Shown here in pieces: positions 9,959 through 19,975 of a stretch of DNA of 64,000 bases. The notes beneath the pieces were generated by a model, which saw nothing but the letters and a program-made list of their open reading frames with translations, was not told the origin of the DNA and searched no databases. The stretch comes from Aurantiochytrium sp. KH105 (taxonomy: Eukaryota; Sar; Bigyra; Thraustochytrida; Thraustochytriidae): assembly GCA_003116975.1 (NCBI GenBank), contig BGKB01000018.1:62001-126000 (forward strand), written 5' to 3'. The stretch's first letter is position 1. Every line of letters begins with the position of its first letter. The translations under genes and the position numbers were made by a program.

Positions 9959-10621
9959 CTACAACAGCGAGTCCAAAAATGTTTTGACAGGACCGACAAG
10001 ATCAGATTCTCGGCCTTGCCAAAAATGATCCACATTGTCGAAAACTTTGACTTCGCCGGGGACTTCGAGACCTGAGGCAAAAGCCTTGAGTCCTTGCACA
10101 TTGGCAAACTGGTCCTTGTCGCCAATCAAAAATAGCTTGGGCAACGAGTTGTCTGCACGGCGAAAGTGCGACGAAAGAGCGCAGCTCGCGGCCCGACCGT
10201 ACGGATATGAAACAGCGACGTACCCACGCAGGTCCTTGGCGTCCACACCCAAGCCGATTGCCGCACCAAAGCTGTACCCGACAAGCGCCACGTTCTCGAC
10301 GCCAGTCTCGGCGCGTAGAAACTCGAGCGCAGCCTCAACATCTTTGCGTTCGTTTGTGCCTTGCCACGATGACGACCCTTTCGAGCGACCGACCCCGCGA
10401 AAATTTAGTGTCATGGTCGTGAACCCGGCCTCCGTCAAGGCGCGCGCAACAGCGGTCACCACGTTGTTGTACATGTCGCCGCCCAGCTTTGGGTGCGGGT
10501 GCGTAATGAGCACGCCGAGTCGCCCGCGCTCGCCGGCACCTTCGGCCTCGGCCAAAGTCCCAACCGCGCCCTCGAGCACCACGCCATCGCGCGTGGTCAC
10601 CTCCACGCGACGTCGCGGCAT
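9959..10621 (-). CDS. alpha/beta-hydrolase family protein
   Basis: This 220-residue compact alpha/beta hydrolase has the HPHPKLGGDMYNNVV block after the first strands, the nucleophile elbow GYSFGAA, an acidic residue in LIGDKDQF and the terminal histidine in DNVDHFW, so a complete Ser-Asp-His triad. It resembles the short dienelactone-hydrolase-like family found in bacteria and plants; the substrate is unknown. The frame stays open upstream to 10693, but that codon is TTG; the first ATG is at 10621 (MPRRRVEV), which also matches where the family fold begins. The gene converges with LCB1 (about 200 bp between stops) and is head-to-head with the F-box/WD gene. Confidence 0.88.
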   Translation of the reverse strand: MPRRRVEVTTRDGVVLEGAVGTLAEAEGAGERGRLGVLITHPHPKLGGDMYNNVVTAVARALTEAGFTTMTLNFRGVGRSKGSSSWQGTNERKDVEAALEFLRAETGVENVALVGYSFGAAIGLGVDAKDLRGYVAVSYPYGRAASCALSSHFRRADNSLPKLFLIGDKDQFANVQGLKAFASGLEVPGEVKVFDNVDHFWQGRESDLVGPVKTFLDSLL

Positions 10622-11068
10622 CCTCGCTTGGTTGTCAGTCTCAGTCCACTGCAGACTATTCCCCTTCTGGTCCACCACCTCCTGCACGTGCAAAAAGGGA
10701 TATCACCTTTTCGGCCGACGTTTTAGGCGTCGCTGCAGGATGCCTCCTCTCATGAGTGACTACGAGGTGACGTCCTTGAGCTCGAACTCGCCAACATTTT
10801 GCCAACCAAGTTGTACCACGTAGCTGGCCAGCGGGGCGCACGAAGACCCGCGCTCGGGCTCGTCTTCGCAAAAAGCGGCAAAAACGAGGGAGAAATGGCA
10901 TAAAGCAAAAGTATAACCTTCCTGGCGCCTCGCGCCAACCAAGCGCAAGAGCTCGGGCTCTCGCGCAGAATTGGGATAGCCTAGACGCCGGCGTGAAGAG
11001 CTCGTGCAGTGCAGGATTAGTTGCGGCACCTTGCGGCAACGCTGCTGGCGACGAAGGGGGCACAGACC
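10622..11068. promoter_or_regulatory. shared divergent promoter (hydrolase / F-box protein)
   Basis: 447 bp separate two divergent start codons. No ORF with coding character and no clear TATA box were seen. Inferred bidirectional promoter. Confidence 0.4.
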
Positions 11069-12706
11069 ATGAGCAAGGATAACGTCGGGGCGCCGAGATG
11101 GACGCTGCTGCCGTCGCCGACGCCAGTGGCCGAGACGGGAACGACAAGAAAGCGAAAGAGGGGAAGATGGCTCTCGCAGACACCCTCGCGACGCCTCGCG
11201 CTCATGGCAGATCAACGCGTAGGTGGCAGTGGGCTCGAGAGGCTCGCCGCTGCCAACGTCTTGACGACCCTCTTGACATGGCTCGACGACTCAAGTCTTG
11301 GCGCCCTCGAGGCCACCGCGCGACTAGAAGAGGCCCAAACATCACTCCGCCAAGCATGGGTCGCACGCCTTGGCAATGTTGGCCGCAAGGTCCTTGAAAA
11401 GTACGCGCTGACGCCCGAAGCCTGCGCCAAAAAAGCATATCTGTTTCATGAAAAGGTGCACAGACAATGGCGCGGGGGCCGTGAGACCGTCGCGAATCGT
11501 AAAGTCGTTCATATCAAGTTCTCTTCCGCGCCGTTTCCGCTGCAAATGTTGCGTCTGAGCGACTCTGAGCGCGATCGCGAGTTCTGCGCCACGAGCATTC
11601 TTGCCAGCGCAAGTCCTTCCAAGCTAACTGTACACGATCTCAATACCGCCTTGCGCACCGAGCCTGGCAGCGCGAGTCCAGCTCAGGCCGGAAACACATG
11701 CTCCGTTGATACCGCTAGAATAGTGCGTTGCTGCGCTTTGACGGGCAGCTTTGAGGATGCGACGCTCGTGACGGGGTCTGGCGGTGGTCTCGAGCTCTGG
11801 TCTCACCGCAACACTGGGCTGCACCATGAGCTCAAGCTTGACGATCAAGGAACCAGTGTGGTCAAATTGCAGGCGCGCTGGGGCGCCGGTCAAGTGATTT
11901 CAGGCGACTTGCAAGGCCGCGTTTCCGTGTGGGATGTGTGCAAGGCAGAGCGACTGGTTCGGCAAACTGCGGTGGTTGCAGAGCTGCTTTGCCTTCATGA
12001 TGAAAACGAAGTTATCCTTGCAAATCATCACGAAGTGTGGCGTTGGGATCCGCGTACCGCTCCTCGCCCTCACGCAGGCCTCCAGCTCTTGTATCAAGAT
12101 TACACGCGACGTATCTCTGATCTTGGTGCATGCAACGGTCGCTTTGCAATCTCCAAGGCTTCTTTCCAGGGCATCGAGGTTCACGAGTTTCGAGGCAAAA
12201 TTGGTAGCCCACAGAGCGCAATTGCGACGCGTGCCGCCCCATACGGAGGCTGTATTCAATTTGACCATGATAGAATTTTGACCAGCGTTCGGCGTCCGTA
12301 CATTGACAAGGTCGCGCTCACGCCAGACCTCGAACCAACTCAAAGCTTTGAGCTTCCCGTCTCACTTTCGGAGCGAGATCGTCTTGGAGAGTTCTGTAGT
12401 GACGCCAATAGCACCTGTGTCGTCCGGGCGGACATGAGTGGCCGACAGATATTCCTATGGCCCCTTGAGCCCCGTCTCGCGCTCTCGCAGCCCTTTTCCT
12501 ACGAAGCATGTTTTGCACCTCTCGAGCCACTCTTTATGCCGAGGGTTGCAAGAGGTTCGGCGCTTCTCTCAGCAGCTCCAGCAGCCGACCCAATCGTTCG
12601 GCAGTCCGCAACGCCAACGCTCCACGAGCACCAAGGTGTTTTGTTGCCTTCAATGCCCATCCGACCTCTTCCCCAGAAAGAACATGGGGGCGTGCGTCTT
12701 TTGTAG
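11069..12706 (+). CDS. F-box-like and WD40/beta-propeller protein
   Basis: The 545-residue protein starts at ATG 11069; the frame is open a little further but without an upstream ATG. Residues of about 50-95 fit an F-box (LAAANVLTTLLTWLDDSSLG followed by a helix with Trp-Val-Ala-Arg). The remainder has weak WD40-like repeats, for example GSGGGLELWSH, SGDLQGRVSVWDV and NHHEVWRWDP, typical of a degenerate propeller. By family logic it would be a substrate receptor of an SCF ubiquitin ligase, but the F-box match is visual only and the substrate is unknown. Good codon bias through the whole frame supports one exon. Confidence 0.7.
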   Translation: MSKDNVGAPRWTLLPSPTPVAETGTTRKRKRGRWLSQTPSRRLALMADQRVGGSGLERLAAANVLTTLLTWLDDSSLGALEATARLEEAQTSLRQAWVARLGNVGRKVLEKYALTPEACAKKAYLFHEKVHRQWRGGRETVANRKVVHIKFSSAPFPLQMLRLSDSERDREFCATSILASASPSKLTVHDLNTALRTEPGSASPAQAGNTCSVDTARIVRCCALTGSFEDATLVTGSGGGLELWSHRNTGLHHELKLDDQGTSVVKLQARWGAGQVISGDLQGRVSVWDVCKAERLVRQTAVVAELLCLHDENEVILANHHEVWRWDPRTAPRPHAGLQLLYQDYTRRISDLGACNGRFAISKASFQGIEVHEFRGKIGSPQSAIATRAAPYGGCIQFDHDRILTSVRRPYIDKVALTPDLEPTQSFELPVSLSERDRLGEFCSDANSTCVVRADMSGRQIFLWPLEPRLALSQPFSYEACFAPLEPLFMPRVARGSALLSAAPAADPIVRQSATPTLHEHQGVLLPSMPIRPLPQKEHGGVRLL

Positions 12707-13365
12707 TAAAAATTAAAGTGGTATACTGGAAGTCGCGTTGTTTCTGATGCAACTCTGCTATGCATCTTTGCACACAAGACGTGGTGTCTCCTTTTCGCGC
12801 TCGAATAAATCAAATTTGACGCCAACGAGAAATTGTCGTTGTCTTGGGGAAACAAGTAAACGAATCTTTTCGTCCTTCTGCAGACGTTTGTGTTCAAGCA
12901 AACACAAGCTTGGAAAACGTCAGCGCAAGACGACCGCCTCATATCCACAAAAGTGCGACCTCGACAAAGGCCCAGCCATTTGGTCTTGCTGCTCTGCTCT
13001 TATGGTACTTTCACTCTCATTGTCTGTCTTCGTAGGACGCAGGCAACATAGGGCTTAGCTAGATGATGCTCGACCTAGATCGCAATCTGCGTGCGGGCGA
13101 ATAGCAGCAGAGCGCGGGCGGAGCAGCTTGAGCGAGGGCGCGCGCGCGGCAACGCGAGCGCAGGCCACGCGCCCGCGGCCGAGCACGAACCCGCACGCGC
13201 GCAAGGACCCGAGAGAGAGGGAGAAAAGCATTGGAGCAGAGGTCCCGCCAACAAAAGCCACACGCCGGATCTCTTCGCCGCTGCTGCGTACAACGCGCAA
13301 GGCGTGCCGCAGGCGGGAAGGCGAGCTCGTGCAGCGCGTGCGCAAGAGCGCAGTGGAAGGAGAGA
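12707..13365. other. intergenic region, 3' UTR then promoter
   Basis: An AT-richer 3' flank (12707-13060) gives way to a GC-rich promoter/5' UTR of the next gene. The frame of the next gene is open from 13231, but the first clear methionine in good context is at 13366. Nothing else is recognised. Confidence 0.4.
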
Positions 13366-16300
13366 ATGTGGGCGGTGAACAATGCCTTTTCGGCGCCGTC
13401 GCTGCCCAACCTGCCCAACCTGCCCTTTGGCGGTGGGGACGAGGCCGACGACAAGGTTGATAACAAGGCGGAAAAGAAGCGACGCAAGAAGAAGCAAGAC
13501 GAGGACGACCAGAACGACCAGGGTCAAGGCGATGACCTCACCAAAAGCCCCTTTGACGAAATGAATCGCGAGGAAGAGCTCGATCTTGACGATCTTGACG
13601 GCGTGGAAGATGTGAATGGGGAGGACGAACACTTCTCCCCAGAGGCGCAGCGGTGGGCCGAAGATCACAACCTCGAGCGATCCTACGCCAAGTTCTACAA
13701 AATCGCAAAAGACCGATCGCGGGAAGACGTCAAGGATCTCGCACGGCCTCGACGATGGCGCGTGCGACTGCGAGGCATCCAGTACACCAACCATGGCGAC
13801 CTTGGCGACTTTTTCTTAACGTTCAATTTCGGATGGAACTTTCGCCTCAGTAAGAAACTGGTGCGTGTCAAGGCTTCCGCGCCCAAAAAGAAACTCGTCG
13901 ACGAGCACGGGCGTCCCATCGAGCAGAAGCGCCAGTGGCGTTGGGTCAAGTCCGGCTCGCGCGGCACCTGCAGATACACGCAAGTGTGCAAGGACGTTGA
14001 AAAGGGCAAACCCGTGCAATTTCAAGATTCGATCGAGTTCGATTGGACCGGGTCGTACTTTGAGCTGTACACCAAGGTGCTTCACGTCGAGGTGTGGATC
14101 TGGCACCCATTCAGCCCCAATGAATTTTTGGCCAAGGCAGAAAAACCACTGCATCGCATCGCGAGTGGGGAAATGAACATGTCTGGGCCAGACTGGGAGA
14201 TCAAAACCACAGTGCGTCGCAAAGGCCGCAAGGAGGAAGTTGGTCTCGGCGCTCTTGCATTTCAGTGCGTCTTCCAGGAGGTCCTCACGTACTCGATCAA
14301 ACTGCAAAATTGGACGGCGCATTTTGACCTCAAGCATTTCCACAAAAGGCTCGAAGATGGAGACGAAGACTACCTGTACCCGTACGCAGTCTTTCGGCTG
14401 AACTCAAGTAGAAGTCCATTCCACACGTCGCGATCGAATCCCCGGGAGCAGCGTATCGATTCTAGCACCGAGGCCGTCAAATCAAGTCTTAGCGACGTCT
14501 CCGTACTCAAGTTCACCGGCACTCGTCTGGGTCTCGAAGAGGGTCATCTTCTTGTCGAGGTCTACCACGATCGGCTCCTGACGTTGAGAAGAGTCAAGAT
14601 TGGTAGCGCCAGGATCGCTCTCAGTGGCGTTGTAGAGAATGGCTATCTTAGCGCCAAACTCAGACATTACCCTCGCGAAAAGTTCAGACATCGCGCAAGG
14701 CGCATGCTCACATGCACGAGCGCCGCATCAGCACAGTCGGCCTCTGCAGGTTCCAAGAAGCTGACAAAGGTGGGCCAAATTTACGGCACGGTCGACATTG
14801 AGGCCGAGGAGTGCTTCATGTGGACCGAGCTCCTGGTGAACCCGATCCCAACGCTGCGCGCTGGCATTCGGCCCGCGCGTCTGCACCGTGAATTTGCCCA
14901 GGTCGGCGAGCTCCATCCACCAGAGCTACGTGACTACGCTCCTTACAATAACTCGTACCTTGCGATTCATGTGGTAGCCGCACGGGATCTCATTGGTGCC
15001 GATGCCAATGGGCTCTCCGACCCGTACGTTACCGTGGAGTGGTCAGGCCAGCGACTGCGTACACGCGTGGTTCCAGAAACGCTCAATCCTGTTTGGGATG
15101 AGGTGCTTTACTTTCAAATTCACTCCTTTGACGAGAACGTGACGAGCGATGAACTTGCCGAGGACCCCTTCGTACGCATAACGCTCTGGGATGCAGACCT
15201 CACGGGGTCCAGTGATCTTCTCGGGACCACAAAGTTGTATCTGCACTGGATCACTGGCACAGGCAAGGGGAAGAAACAAGGAGATGTGCGGCCGCAACAG
15301 CAAATGAAAGTACAGCGGCGCAAGGTGAAGCGATGGCGGCGCAACAAACAAGGCTATCTACGTGAGGTAGATATCATTACTCGTGTGTACTCGGACGATC
15401 TCAAGTTGTCGGGCCTCCCTCCCGGCGTGGACTCCTTTGTCAAGGTCTCGGCATGGTTTCGTGCGCCGGGTGAGGGTGATCTCAAGGACCCGGTGCATAG
15501 CAACTGGAAGAACAATGGCACGGACCTTCTCATGCTTCCAGATATGCGACAACGCGAGAGGGAAAGCTTGCTGCAGTGCATTTGCGACAAGAAAGGTGTC
15601 TTCCGCTGGGATCTCTCATCAAAGAATGACAACGATCGCTTAAAGAAGGAGAATAAAGACGAGACGAAGGGTCCGGCGAGGATCCCACCGAATGTCTGCG
15701 AGGAAATACTCGCCGGCTCGCGCTGCAAACGCATCGCTGAGCTGGAAAAGAATGTTTCAAAGTACCCGCTCACGACGAGGCTCGTCAAGCAGCTTTACAA
15801 GCAGTTTGGGATCCGGGATGTAATGGCGAGCAATCAGTACAACGAGCTACACTTTTTGCCCACGTTTCTGCAACCAATGTCTCCGCCTAAGAGCATGCTT
15901 ATCGACGATGATGAGATCCGACTGCTCGCGATTCGCTCCTCGAGCAAACCAAACTTGCTCTTTACAGCAGCACAGCTTGTGCGCGCGTTCGAGTTCAAGA
16001 ATCCTGACGGGAGTCTTTTCGATGGCGCGGTGAACATTAATGCGCTGACCTGGCTCTCGCCAGACTTCTTTCTGAGCATGAAAAAAGGCAACATTATGGC
16101 ACACTGTCTGCTCTTGGCCAACCTCTTTCTCGGACTCTCTGCAGATGCCTATGTGTGTCTTGGCTGGGCGGAGCGGCGGACGCGGGAGCATGCCCAATCG
16201 GAAAATGACTTGCTGGATCAGGATGTTGCGCAATCGCAACAGCGAAAGAAACAAGGTGATCACGCTTCGCGATTGGTGCCGCATGTCTGGCTCATGACTC

Positions 16301-16979
16301 GTGAGAGCGACAACTCATCGTGCTTGCGCAGCATCTACAAGCCACGCAATCAGAATGCGAACGGCGAAGGCGGAAATCGATCCGGCGCAAGCCCGCGAAA
16401 TACCGCAAGAGGTTCTATCCGCGCGATGAATATGATGATGATGATGGACGCCGCAGACGATGAGGCAGACGCGTTTGATGGCGAGTCACTGCAGTTTCTG
16501 CGCGAGGGCGGCGCTGTCAAATTTTGGGAAGCGACGCGTGGCGCTTATTACGCGCCTTTGCCGAATCGATGGCAGGGCCAGGATGATCAGCTGCTGCAAC
16601 AAAACGCCAAGTTCAAGTCCAAGCCCACGCAGGCGTCAAAGTCCAAACAAAAAGCCGAGGCACCCGAATCTGAAACCGAACTTAGCCACGACCCAGACGA
16701 GGTATGGGGCCAAGGGGGGCTTCCTGAACTGGATGAGGAGGACCTCGCCGGCGTGGAGCGCGATCGTCAGGTTGCGCCCGCACAAGAGCTTTTGGATCAG
16801 TCCGTCTCGGTGGACGAAATCTTCGAGCTTAGCTATGGCCAAGACGATTCGTTTGACACGGGTCCGCCTCGCTCTATGCTGCACGAACCCAACGAGGTTG
16901 GCCAAGTGCCATCCGAAAGGGAGGATGCTGTAACTGAAGAGCCGGCAGTGCAGAATTCCTCTTTGCCACGCCGCCAACA

Positions 16980-17014
<35 letters not shown>

Positions 17015-18018
17015 GTCGCAACGGCTCGCGGGTAGATCATGGATCAGGCATTGCCCGAGGTGCAGACGAGCGCTTGTCAGATGGAGGCCAGGGCACTTCA
17101 ACGGGGCCCCCGGCATCAAACCCAGAGGTGCCTCTTGCGAGCCTGTCGGGAGAGCGCCGAGAATTTGTCGAAAAGCATCGAGCCCGAGCCAAACTTGCAA
17201 CGCGGCACTGCGATCGATTCAAGACCTCCCCGCAAATAAGCTCAATGCCCTACCGAAAGCTTGCTTGCGTTTTTAATCACGAAAATGTGTGGTTCAATAT
17301 CCAAAATACCTCTGACCCGCGCGCCATGACGTTCGAGATCGAGGAAGGCATCGACTGCGGCTGGCTGCCCGCCATCGATACGAAACCAGGCGCTCATCCA
17401 AGCAACGTTTCACCACACTATCGCTCGCGACCGTTCGGTCCCCGGCTCACGGAGGAAAAGGTTTCAGAGCTTCAGAACAACGTCATGCACGAGGTCTCAT
17501 CCGGGATTGAGAACTACCGGAATACGTATGATGTGCCCACGCGGATCGCAGAGGCTGCCTCGGGACTGCCGCGCAAGATTCGTGAGGTGCTCGATGCCAA
17601 ACACGAGCTGGATATGACGGACAAGATCCGAAAGAACGGCTGGATTCCCGATCCATCTGGAAGCGGTCGCGGAGCATGGAAGAGCCCATCCAGAGGCGCG
17701 GAGCGCTCACAGGCATTTCTTCGCGAGCTGCAGACTCTGCAAAGCTCGTGTCCTCCGGGCTATCGCACCAAGACCAATTTTGTCAAGGTGAATACGAGTG
17801 ATCCCAAGGAGGTGCGGCGCATTATTTTGCAACGTCATCGTGCTGCGGATGCCAAGAGTCAAAAAGTATCGCGGCAGATTTTCGAGGAAGTTCACGATGG
17901 CAAGGAATCTTTCGCGATTGGGGTCAAGGTCATTGCGCTGCCGAACGCTGTATGTGTGATCCATGTCGGCATTATGCTCATCTACCCGAATGATCGAGGG
18001 GCACTTCAGATGGCATAA
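13366..18018 (+). CDS. CC2D2A-like C2 and transglutaminase-like ciliary protein
   Basis: This 1550-residue protein resembles CC2D2A, a component of the ciliary transition-zone (MKS/B9) complex. After an acidic/basic N-terminus (residues 20-100), a classical C2 domain lies at about 525-625 (LAIHVVAARDLIGADANGLS, then SDPYVTVEW and ETLNPVWDE). Further on, the block MAHCLLLANLFLGLSADAYV (about 906-926), followed by LGWAERR and HVWLMTRE, matches the inactive transglutaminase/peptidase-like domain of CC2D2A and CEP76. NHENVWFNIQN (about 1305) is the part I find most CC2D2A-like. Linkers include a Met run and a Gln run (about 1205-1216). Such a gene implies a flagellated stage. It is a single exon; the start at 13366 (MWAVNN) is preceded by a long open but low-complexity stretch. 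Confidence 0.8.
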
Positions 18019-18507
18019 AAGAAAAGTATTACATGTAAAGAAAATTCACAATGTTCCCTTCGTTTCGTGTTGATGGGTCAGCTTCGAAGCTGCTACTCGT
18101 CTTGCGCGGTTGTTGTGTGGTGAAGCGATTGTGCAGTTGCATCAAAGTCAGCAAAAATGTTCTTTAAAGTGGAGCAACCAACAACCATCATCTGAGTTCA
18201 AGTGGCCGACGGTCAGATCAGCTAGCCTTGTTGAGGTTGACCCTTTTTATGAGGCTACATTTAATACTTGAGACTGATGACCATTTCGCATGCGAGGTTG
18301 TTCATAGAAAACAAGTGGAGAAAGCATGAATTCATCATGACGAGGGTGGACATACAAGCGCGTGGAAGTGAGTGAGGCAAAAGAACATATACGCAGCATA
18401 CAAATTACCAAAGTACTCGTTCTGTTCTGTTTTGTTTTGTAGTAAAAGTAGTAGTGGCTGAAGTTGTTGTGTGTGAGGGCGGGCTAGACATGTCAAGGGA
18501 AAGTCAA
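18019..18507. other. convergent intergenic spacer
   Basis: AT-rich sequence between the stops of two converging genes, with TTTTG and GTAGT-rich tracts near 18420-18460. No gene seen. Confidence 0.5.
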
Positions 18508-19098
18508 TCAGGGCTCGATGATTTCCTCGGCGGACTTGCCGGTCTCGTCGACGACAATGAGCTTGTACCTGGTGCTGTTAATGATGAAACGGGCCCGGAG
18601 CTGGTCGATACACATGAGAAGGAGATCGCGTCCCTCCTCCTTTGTCATGTTCCGTTTCCAGTTCTTGTCCATGAGCGAGAGCGAAAAGTAGCCACAGTAG
18701 CCCTGCGCAGCGTAGTCAACCTTTGCCATGGTGCCGAGGTAGTCCAAATAGTACATGGCGGGGCCCTCGTGGTCCACCCCGGCCAGAATCGAGTTGGCCT
18801 GGTGCGGGCCGCCACGCGCACGGATGGCGCGCGCGAGCTCGTTACGCACAAAGTGGGCTGCTGCGTGGTTCGACATTTCGAGCCCTGTTCGCAGCGCGGT
18901 GAGAGCAAAGTTCTTGGACACGTACTCGGTGAACTGCGACCGGCTCGCCTGGTCTCCTCCGCACGCGAGCACCTTGCGCTCGTCCACCATGGCCGCCTTG
19001 TCCTCGTCGTGCTTCAGGCTGAAGATCGAGCGGTTGGAGGTCATGTCGGTCAGCACCATGGCGTACCCCTTGCCCGTCACGCCCAGGACCACGTCCAT
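18508..19098 (-). CDS. PSMB2: 20S proteasome subunit beta type-2 (beta4)
   Basis: The 196-residue protein is the beta4 subunit (PSMB2/Pre1) of the 20S core, a structural, non-catalytic beta subunit. It aligns along its length with the family: MDVVLGVTGKGYAMVLTDMT at the start, LKHDEDKAAMVDERKVLAC, SQFTEYVSKN, then DHEGPAMYYLDYLGTMAKV and AAQGYCGYFSLSLMD. It lacks the N-terminal Thr after a cleaved propeptide that marks catalytic beta subunits, as expected. It is one exon. It is head-to-head with the NTAN1-like gene, so the two may share a promoter. Confidence 0.95.
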   Translation of the reverse strand: MDVVLGVTGKGYAMVLTDMTSNRSIFSLKHDEDKAAMVDERKVLACGGDQASRSQFTEYVSKNFALTALRTGLEMSNHAAAHFVRNELARAIRARGGPHQANSILAGVDHEGPAMYYLDYLGTMAKVDYAAQGYCGYFSLSLMDKNWKRNMTKEEGRDLLLMCIDQLRARFIINSTRYKLIVVDETGKSAEEIIEP

Positions 19099-19975
19099 CT
19101 TGCCTGCGCGAGTATCCGACTCTCACCCCGCCTCCTGCGCCTCCTCCGCCGTCTCCTGCGCGCCGCTGCTGCTCCCGCGCTCGCTGCCGCTCTCGATCGA
19201 CGTCTCTATCTTGCTCTGCTCGTGCTCCTCCTCTTCCTCCCCTACAAAGAGAAGCTTCGCTCGCCGCGGCCGCCGCCGGCGCCTCTGGATCTTGCGCAAC
19301 GCAGCTACCCTCCCGCCTCTGCAGCCTCTGGCGCTTCTGTAACCCCCAGATCCCGTGGCGCGGCTGGAGGCCCCGGAACCGCGCACGTGCGCGTCTCTTT
19401 CGCCCTGCTTTCTTTCTTTCTTTCTTTCTTGCTTTCTTTCTTGCTTTCTTTCCTCCTCGCGCGGCCGAGGTGGGTCTCGCGCGAGCGGAGGCCTCGGGCC
19501 GCGCTCCGCAGCGCGAGCGAAGGCGGGAGGCGCGCGTCGCAGGGCTCTCGCCGAGGCGCGCAAGGGCGGGCCCGGGCAGCTCGGCGAGCCAGCAAGCCAG
19601 CCAGCCAGCAAGCTAGCGAGCAAGCGAGCAAGCAGCCTTGCATGGCACGCCGCGGCTCTGCTCTGCTCTGCTCTGCTCTCTGCTCTGCTCTGCTCTGCTC
19701 ATGCAGAACGGCTTCGCTCGCGGGTCGAGGCGAGTCGAGTCAGGTCGAGCGGAGCAGAGCCGAGCGGCTTGGCCGGGGCAGGGGCGTCGCGCGGGGACAG
19801 CTTGGGGCTCGCTCGCTCGACCGTGCTGCAAGCAGGCAAGCAAGCAAGCAAGCAAGCAAGCAAGCTCGGCGGAGAGGCGGCCCTCGAGAACTGACGACCG
19901 GGACCAACGAGCCCGGCACGACTTCGACGTGCCTGCTCGCTTGCTCACGTGCGGGCCTGTGCGGGCGGAGAGACC
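19099..19975. promoter_or_regulatory. divergent promoter region with TTTC, CTCTG and GCAA repeats
   Basis: 877 bp lie between divergent starts of PSMB2 and the NTAN1-like gene. They contain a TTTC tract (19407-19454), a CTCTG tract (19654-19700) and a GCAA tract (about 19830-19865). Long open frames across it are products of these repeats, not genes. Confidence 0.5.

Noticed and set aside
9959..10693. Longer alpha/beta hydrolase starting at 10693
   Set aside because: The codon at 10691-10693 is TTG on the coding strand; the first ATG is at 10621, where the family fold begins.
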